In this document: in pieces, positions 59,078-64,000 of the stretch
Position numbering within the stretch: position 1 is the first letter of the stretch
Layout of the letters: the number at the start of each line of letters is the position of its first letter
Source of the DNA: Paraflavitalea devenefica
Lineage (GTDB): Bacteria > Bacteroidota > Bacteroidia > Chitinophagales > Chitinophagaceae
Length of the DNA: 64,000 nt
Reading direction: 5' to 3'
NCBI RefSeq assembly: GCF_011759375.1
Contig: NZ_JAARML010000001.1
Span: 1,860,001 to 1,924,000 of the forward strand
Notes under the pieces: model-generated
Databases searched by the model: none
Told to the model about the DNA's origin: nothing
Seen by the model: the letters and a program-made list of their open reading frames with translations, nothing else
Translations under genes and position numbers: made by a program

Positions 59078-60178
59078 ATGAATGCACCGCAACAAAAACC
59101 GGTTATCGGTATCACTATCGGCGATTTGAATGGCATCGGTACGGAATTGATTATTAAGACTTTTTCCGATCACCGTATCCTCGAAATGTGCACCCCTGTT
59201 ATTTTTGCTTCCAACAAGATCATTAACTTTTACCGCAAGGGCATACCCGATCTCAACTTCAACTACCAAAGTATTAAGGAGTTGAGCCGCATTACGCCCA
59301 AGCAGGTGAACATCTTCAACTGCTGGGAGGAAGAGGTGGGCATCACCCCTGGTCAGCTTACCGATACCGCCGGTAAATATGCCATACGTTCATTGACCAC
59401 TGCGGTACAGGCATTAAAAGAAAATAAGATACAGGGACTGGTAACAGCCCCCATACATAAAAAGAATACCCAGTCGGCCGAGTTCAACTTTACCGGTCAT
59501 ACTCCTTACCTGAAGCACATGTTTGGTGTGCAGGACGTGGTGATGCTCATGGTGGCTGGTGACTTCCGGGTGGGACTGCTCACAGAACATGTACCCCTGA
59601 AAGAAGCCGCCCAATTGGTAACCCGCGAACGCATCTTATCAAAGCTTAATATCCTCAACCAGTCGCTGATCAAGGATTTTGGCATTGACAAGCCAAAGAT
59701 CGCGGTACTGGGATTGAACCCCCATGCCGGTGATGAAGGGCTGATTGGTAAGGAAGAAGACGAGATCATTAAGCCCGCTGTCAAGGAAGCAAAACGTTCC
59801 ATGCTGGTGATGGGCCCCTATAGTGCAGATGCTTTCTTTGCGCGCCGGCATTATACCCGCTTTGATGCGGTGCTGGCCATGTACCATGATCAGGGACTGA
59901 TACCTTTTAAATCACTGGCGCTGGGCGAAGGGGTGAACTATACAGCCGGCTTACCGGGCATCAGGACTTCTCCCGACCACGGTACAGCGTTTGATATTGC
60001 CGGTAAGAACAAAGCAGATCATGCCTCATTCCTCACGGCGATCTATGAATGTATTGATATCATCAATCAACGGATGGGATATGCGGAATACCGTAAGAAC
60101 CCGCTGAAGAAAATGACCTCTGTTATCCTGGCCAATGCCGTGGATGAAAAGATTGAGATGGAAGAAACAGACGAGTAA
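59078..60178 (+). CDS. pdxA: 4-hydroxythreonine-4-phosphate dehydrogenase
   Basis: 366 residues. PdxA oxidises 4-phosphohydroxy-L-threonine in pyridoxal phosphate synthesis. Seen: GITIGDLNGIGTELIIKTF at the start, TGHTPYLK (metal-binding His), LNPHAGDEGLIG, MYHDQGLIPFKSL and the C-terminal RTSPDHGTAFDIAGKNKAD. All are typical. Other PLP genes are not seen nearby. Two bases separate its end from the convergent LolA-like gene region (stops at 60178 and 60183). Confidence 0.96.
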   Translation: MNAPQQKPVIGITIGDLNGIGTELIIKTFSDHRILEMCTPVIFASNKIINFYRKGIPDLNFNYQSIKELSRITPKQVNIFNCWEEEVGITPGQLTDTAGKYAIRSLTTAVQALKENKIQGLVTAPIHKKNTQSAEFNFTGHTPYLKHMFGVQDVVMLMVAGDFRVGLLTEHVPLKEAAQLVTRERILSKLNILNQSLIKDFGIDKPKIAVLGLNPHAGDEGLIGKEEDEIIKPAVKEAKRSMLVMGPYSADAFFARRHYTRFDAVLAMYHDQGLIPFKSLALGEGVNYTAGLPGIRTSPDHGTAFDIAGKNKADHASFLTAIYECIDIINQRMGYAEYRKNPLKKMTSVILANAVDEKIEMEETDE

Positions 60179-60182
60179 CCGC

Positions 60183-60887
60183 CTACTTAAAAAAACTATC
60201 CGCTATCCCCTTATTCACGGTGTAATTGGAATACGTAATCTCCAGCTTTCCTTTCTGGTCTTTATCGGAAGCCGCGGCCGCCTGGGGCTTTTCGCCGGTA
60301 TCGTAGTCAAAGGCCAGCCCTTTGGGAAGCTTATAATCTTTCGTGCTGAAACTGAATACCACCTTATCGGGCAGTCCCCAGTTGGCAAACTTGCCATAGC
60401 TCATCTCCATTTCATACGTGCCATTGCTCCGGGTGGTCATAATGGCCTTGCGGATCAGGGATTGCTTTTCATCAATATATAAAGTAGCTACCACGATATC
60501 ACTCTTTTCATCGAGGGGCAGGAGCTTGATAATGCTGACGGCGATGCCGGCTACAGTTCCTTTGCCGGCCGGTACAGCCGTGTAATTATCATTGGTGAAC
60601 AGGTTGCCTAGGTTTACATTGGCGCCGCCTTTGGGTACAATGGCAATACCATCCTGCTTTTTGATCCGGAACTTATCGGGGTTCTTATAATAAATAACCA
60701 CCTTCGATTCCGGTATCTTCATGAACGACACATCTGTCTTCATCACGCCATCGGCCTGGTAATCTTTCACGGTGGCCAGCTTGTCTTTTACCTTCTTAAT
60801 AACAGCATCTGCTTCCTGCGCGGTAGTGTGCAGCGCGGAAAGGATACAAATGCTGATCCCGATTAGTGTTTTTATAATTGCCTGCAT
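60183..60887 (-). CDS. LolA-like outer-membrane lipoprotein carrier protein
   Basis: About 234 residues from the ATG at 60887 (MQAIIKTLIGISICILSALH). Signal peptide, then a LolA/LolB-type half-barrel: KVKDKLATVKDYQADGVMKT, VVIYYKNPDKFRIKKQDGIA, LYIDEKQSLIRKAIM, NWGLPDKVVFSF. Bacteroidota proteins of this kind are named LolA family or DUF4292-like. It probably shuttles lipoproteins through the periplasm; a different lipid-binding role is not excluded. Convergent with pdxA. Confidence 0.82.
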   Translation of the reverse strand: MQAIIKTLIGISICILSALHTTAQEADAVIKKVKDKLATVKDYQADGVMKTDVSFMKIPESKVVIYYKNPDKFRIKKQDGIAIVPKGGANVNLGNLFTNDNYTAVPAGKGTVAGIAVSIIKLLPLDEKSDIVVATLYIDEKQSLIRKAIMTTRSNGTYEMEMSYGKFANWGLPDKVVFSFSTKDYKLPKGLAFDYDTGEKPQAAAASDKDQKGKLEITYSNYTVNKGIADSFFK

Positions 60888-60972
60888 AGACTGCAAAATT
60901 AAGGTGTGCCCTGCTGAAACCACCCATCTGTACAGACTTTAACGATTTCAACAAAACACACCTTTGAGTTTC

Positions 60973-61004
60973 TCCGCGGAGTCTCCCGTAGGGGACTCTG
61001 CGGA
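60973..61004 (-). terminator. Hairpin directly after the TIM-barrel gene
   Basis: TCCGCGGAGTCTCC (60973-60986) and GGGGACTCTGCGGA (60991-61004) pair at 12 of 14 positions across a four-base loop. On the minus strand it starts at the stop codon of the gene ending at 61005. There is no U-tract, so it may be a repeat element that helps transcript stability rather than a classical terminator. Confidence 0.5.
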
Positions 61005-61934
61005 TTAAAGAAAACTATCCGATTCCCTGTACGCCTTAATCAACGCCACTTCTCCTTCTTTACCGGGTTTGGCGTTGCCATGTTCCATACCGAGGATGCC
61101 TGTAAAGCCTTTGGCATGAATATGCTTGAAGATATTCTTGTAATTCATTTCGCCGGTGGTAGGTTCCTTGCGGCCGGGGTTATCGCCTATTTGTAAATAG
61201 CCGATCTCACTCCATGACCTATTGAGATTATTGATAATATCCCCCTCGTTGCGCTGCATGTGGTACATGTCAAAGAGGAATTTACAACTGGGGCTGTTCA
61301 CTGCCTGGCAGATCATATACGTTTGATCGGAGTGGCGCAGGAACAGATCGGGATTATCGCTTAATGCTTCCAGTACCATCACCAGGCCATGGGGTTCCAG
61401 GATGGCGCTCGCTTTGCGCAAGGCGTTGATCACATTGGCGGTCTGGTATTCGAAGGAAAGGCTTCGGTCATAATTGCCCGGCACCACGGTCATCCATTTG
61501 GCGCCACAGCGCTTGGCTACCTCAATGGCCTCCTTACAATCCTTGATCATCTTATCTATCCATTCCTGTTTGCCGGTGGTCAGTGACATCTTCCAGTGCC
61601 AGCTATCGGAGGTAATAACAAAAACGCCCATGCGCATGCCGAGTGATGCAAGCGTTTCGCCTATCTTCTTTTGTTGTTCTGCGGGCCGGCTCATCATACC
61701 ATTATCTTCAATGCTCCGGAAGCCCATGCTGTGTGCAAACTTTATCTGTTCAATAAAATCGTTGCCGCCGTGGTTCTTAAACATGCCGTCATGAAAAGCA
61801 TAATCAAGGTTAAATGTTTTTTCAGCAGTAGTTAGGGTTTCCTGCTTTTCATCCGACTTACCCAATAGGGTAGCAGATGCTGCCAGGGAGGCCCCGGTGA
61901 GCAGGGAATTGCGCATAAATTGTCTCCGTTTCAT
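61005..61934 (-). CDS. Tat-exported sugar-phosphate-isomerase-like TIM barrel protein
   Basis: 309 residues. N-terminal twin-arginine signal (MKRRQFMRNSLLTGASLAA), then an AP endonuclease family 2-type TIM barrel: FAHSMGFRSIEDNGMMSRP, VVPGNYDR, LVMVLEALSDNPDLFL, FLFDMYHMQRNEGDI and a C-terminal GILGMEHGNAKPGKEGEVAL. The Glu/Asp/His metal ligands appear present. Hydroxypyruvate isomerase-like or epimerase-like; substrate unknown. It sits beside a SUMF1-fold protein and a Gfo/Idh/MocA oxidoreductase, an association common in Bacteroidota carbohydrate or cyclitol use. Confidence 0.9.
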   Translation of the reverse strand: MKRRQFMRNSLLTGASLAASATLLGKSDEKQETLTTAEKTFNLDYAFHDGMFKNHGGNDFIEQIKFAHSMGFRSIEDNGMMSRPAEQQKKIGETLASLGMRMGVFVITSDSWHWKMSLTTGKQEWIDKMIKDCKEAIEVAKRCGAKWMTVVPGNYDRSLSFEYQTANVINALRKASAILEPHGLVMVLEALSDNPDLFLRHSDQTYMICQAVNSPSCKFLFDMYHMQRNEGDIINNLNRSWSEIGYLQIGDNPGRKEPTTGEMNYKNIFKHIHAKGFTGILGMEHGNAKPGKEGEVALIKAYRESDSFL

Positions 61935-62082
61935 GTTCTGAGTGTTTGGATAAATTTAAGCTCAATATATTGTTGCGGAGAAATTATTTTTATGCAATCG
62001 GTTTCCCCTACCTGATCAGTATGGTTTGGAGGGGGAGCGTACGAATTATTTTCTTATCTTTCGAGCATCTAAACATATACGC

Positions 62083-63042
62083 GTGAAACGAGTGGTGTTA
62101 TTTCTTTTTCCGGCCTCTATGGCAAGTTCAGTAGTAGTAGCTCAACAGTCGAACAGTTTTGAACCTTATGAAACAACCATTCCCGGTACTGCCATCACTT
62201 TTAAGATGATGCCTGTGCCGGAAGGACAGTTTGCCATGGGTAGTACCGATAAAGAACCGGGTCGCCAGGCGGATGAAGGACCACAAAAAAATGTTAAACT
62301 GGCTGCTTTCTGGATGGGGCGGTATGAGGTGACCTATGATGAATTCCTGTTGTTCTTTAATGATGAAAATACCAGCCGTAATTCGGAAGTGGATGCGGTA
62401 ACAAGGCCTACCCCGCAGTACATTGACCTGAGCTGGGGCATGGGCAAGCAGGGTGGCTTCCCGGTCAACAGCATGTCGCAGCGTACGGCCCTCATGTATT
62501 GCCGCTGGCTGTATAAAAAGACCGGTGTATTCTACCGCCTGCCTACAGAAGCGGAGTGGGAATATGCCTGCCGGGCGGGCAGCAATACGGCCTATTATTT
62601 TGGAAATGATGCGAAACAACTGAAGGATTATGCCTGGTTTAACGTCAATAGTAAGAACAAGTACCAGAAAGTAGGGCAGAAGAAGCCCAATGCCTGGGGA
62701 TTGTATGATATGCTGGGCAATGTGGCCGAATGGACGCTGGACGCCTATGATGAAAAATACTTTGCAAACCTGGCCGATGGGGCCGCAGGTCCTGCCCCCA
62801 CTTCAGAGAATGTGTACCCTAAAACAGTGCGTGGCGGTGGCTATGTAGACAAGCCGGAAGCATTGCGTTGCGCCAGCCGTGGTAAATCGGACCCCTCCTG
62901 GAATAAGCGCGACCCGCAGATACCGAAAAGCAAGTGGTGGCTTACAGACGCCATGTCGGTAGGCTTCCGCCTGGTAAGGCCGCTGAAAGCGCCTACTGCA
63001 GAAGAGGCAGAAGCATTTTATAGTAAATATCTTGGTAACTGA
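62083..63042 (+). CDS. SUMF1/formylglycine-generating-enzyme fold protein, likely non-catalytic
   Basis: About 319 residues. The start is placed at a GTG at 62083, giving the signal peptide MKRVVLFLFPASMASSVVVA; the open frame also extends to a TTG at 62026. The SUMF1 fold is clear: MMPVPEGQFAMGSTDKEPGR, MGRYEVTYDEFL, YRLPTEAEWEYACRAG, WGLYDMLGNVAEWTLD, VRGGGYVDKPEALRCASRGK and VGFRLVRPL. The catalytic cysteine pair of true formylglycine-generating enzymes (between RGGS and the RCAAR block) is absent, so sulfatase maturation is unlikely. Co-directional with the following oxidoreductase gene, 26 bp away. Confidence 0.9.
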   Translation: MKRVVLFLFPASMASSVVVAQQSNSFEPYETTIPGTAITFKMMPVPEGQFAMGSTDKEPGRQADEGPQKNVKLAAFWMGRYEVTYDEFLLFFNDENTSRNSEVDAVTRPTPQYIDLSWGMGKQGGFPVNSMSQRTALMYCRWLYKKTGVFYRLPTEAEWEYACRAGSNTAYYFGNDAKQLKDYAWFNVNSKNKYQKVGQKKPNAWGLYDMLGNVAEWTLDAYDEKYFANLADGAAGPAPTSENVYPKTVRGGGYVDKPEALRCASRGKSDPSWNKRDPQIPKSKWWLTDAMSVGFRLVRPLKAPTAEEAEAFYSKYLGN

Positions 63043-63068
63043 TTGCTCCAATTATAAAATTAACAACC

Positions 63069-64000
63069 ATGCGTAAAGATGCACCCAACCAGCCTTCCCG
63101 GCGCGATTTTGTGAAACAGTCCTCGCTGATTGCCGGCGGATTGATCGCCGCGCCCCTTTTTTCCAAAGCCAATTATTTTTCCGGCGCCGATGATGTAATT
63201 AAAGTAGCCCTGATAGGTTGTGGTGACCGCGGTACCGGTGCTGCTATGCAGGCCCTGCTCACCAAACAAAATGTAAAGCTGGTAGCGATGGCCGATGCTT
63301 TTAGCGACCGCATAGAAAAAAGTTATAGATCACTGACCGCTGATTCTAAATCAGGCGAAAAATTAGTAAAGGACCGTGTTGACGTGCCTGCAGAAAGGAA
63401 GTTTGTAGGCTTCGATGCATACCTCAAAGCCATTCCCCTGGCTGATGTGGTGATATTGACCACCCCTCCCGGCTTCAGGCCCATTCACTTTGAAGAAGCC
63501 ATTAAGCAGGGTAAGCACGTTTTCATGGAAAAGCCGGTAGCTACCGATCCGGCAGGCGTGCAAAAAGTACTGGCCGCGGCTGAGCAGGCGAAAGCTAAAA
63601 AGCTGAATGTGGTGGTGGGCCTGCAACGTCACTACCAAAACAGCTACCGCGAACTGTTTAAAAGGAAAGACCTGATCGGCGACATTACTTCAGCCCAGGC
63701 CTGGTGGAATAATGACGGTGTATGGGTAAAGAAACGCCAGCCCGGTCAAACCGAAATGGAATACCAGATGCGTAACTGGTACTACTTCGTATGGCTCTGC
63801 GGCGATCATATTGCAGAACAGCATATCCATAATATTGACGTGATTAACTGGTTTAAAGGGTCCTACCCTGTAAAAGCGCAGGGTATGGGCGGCCGCCAGG
63901 TGCGTAAAGGAAAAGACAATGGGGAGATATTTGACCACCATTATGTAGAGTTCCATTATGCTGATGGCTCTATCCTCAACAGCCAATGCCGCCATATTCC
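63069..64000 (+). CDS. Gfo/Idh/MocA family oxidoreductase, Tat-exported (3' end beyond window)
   Basis: ATG at 63069; the frame reads 310 codons to the right edge without a stop. N-terminal twin-arginine signal: QPSRRDFVKQSSLIAGGLIA. The NAD(P)-binding Rossmann fold has KVALIGCGDRGTGAAMQALL (about 44-63), and the MEKPVATDP block of the family with its EKP catalytic lysine is present (about 155). HHYVEFHYADGS is in the later beta-sheet domain. Members oxidise sugars, inositols or glycosides; a Tat signal places it in the periplasm, as for the glycoside hydrolase 109-like subgroup. Likely one operon with the SUMF1-fold gene. Confidence 0.93.
   Translation, partial: MRKDAPNQPSRRDFVKQSSLIAGGLIAAPLFSKANYFSGADDVIKVALIGCGDRGTGAAMQALLTKQNVKLVAMADAFSDRIEKSYRSLTADSKSGEKLVKDRVDVPAERKFVGFDAYLKAIPLADVVILTTPPGFRPIHFEEAIKQGKHVFMEKPVATDPAGVQKVLAAAEQAKAKKLNVVVGLQRHYQNSYRELFKRKDLIGDITSAQAWWNNDGVWVKKRQPGQTEMEYQMRNWYYFVWLCGDHIAEQHIHNIDVINWFKGSYPVKAQGMGGRQVRKGKDNGEIFDHHYVEFHYADGSILNSQCRHI

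Noticed and set aside
60973..61004. Second strong terminator for the TIM-barrel gene
   Set aside because: The stem is strong but there is no T-tract; kept only as a hairpin with moderate confidence.

Overview
The window is chromosomal DNA from a member of Bacteroidota, most probably the family Chitinophagaceae (genus not determinable by eye; a Chitinophaga/Niastella-type genome fits). The evidence is a GldB gliding-motility lipoprotein beside nadE, a Bat-type MoxR/DUF58/VWA operon, a class II nrdJ, a heptaprenylglyceryl-phosphate-synthase homologue, many small lipoproteins, DUF5686, DUF4173, DUF1361 and TraB/GumN proteins, TAnnTTTG promoter elements, little Shine-Dalgarno sequence, and several families of short dispersed repeats. 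I see no rRNA, tRNA, CRISPR array, insertion sequence, prophage or integrase. This is core and house-keeping sequence with some lineage-specific genes, not an island.

Layout. 1-2.1 kb (- strand): end of an unknown ORF, an SDR oxidoreductase and its AraC regulator. 2.3-4.5 kb (+): two unknown proteins. 4.5-6.1 kb (-): GGGPS-like prenyltransferase and a DUF2490 outer-membrane protein. 6.5-10.4 kb (+): B12-dependent ribonucleotide reductase and a 40-residue lipoprotein. 10.5-14 kb (-): two overlapping genes for large lipoproteins. 14-17.5 kb: YcxB-like protein, gldB (-), nadE (+). 17.5-18.7 kb (-): two related small lipoproteins. 18.8-23.6 kb (+): MoxR, DUF58, BatD-like and BatA proteins, then RsgA. 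23.7-24.9 kb (-): unknown protein, 57-residue lipoprotein, gamma-carbonic anhydrase. 25-26.2 kb (+): class III aminotransferase. 26.2-30.7 kb (-): secreted RidA, glpF, glpD, glpK. 30.9-38 kb (+): beta-propeller/amidohydrolase fusion and an extended TraB/GumN protein. 38.1-40.6 kb (-): DUF5686 protein. 40.8-46.5 kb (+): a run of membrane proteins, a winged-helix regulator, a B12-binding radical SAM enzyme, DUF4173, DgkA and DUF1361. 46.6-50.1 kb (-): very large envelope protein. 50.2-54.7 kb: MBL hydrolase, flippase, coiled-coil protein, MarR regulator, protoglobin. 54.9-57.3 kb (-): acpP, fabF, rnc. 57.5-60.9 kb: GNAT, rsmA, pdxA, LolA-like. 61-64 kb: Tat-exported TIM-barrel protein, SUMF1-fold protein, and a Gfo/Idh/MocA oxidoreductase cut by the window edge.

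How the genes fit together. Clear functional groups are glycerol uptake and catabolism (glpF-glpD-glpK), fatty-acid synthesis (acpP-fabF, with rnc), the Bat stress/envelope operon, and a protoglobin with a cysteine-tailed MarR regulator that looks like a gas- or redox-sensing pair. The run at 42.3-46.5 kb (radical SAM, DUF4173, DgkA, DUF1361) may act on membrane lipids, but that is inference. The most unusual material is non-coding or very small: two lipoprotein genes under 60 codons, dispersed low-complexity repeats that sit at stop codons and once lie inside the nadE reading frame, and a hairpin between acpP and fabF that probably sets their expression ratio. I did not find a convincing new defence or mobile system.
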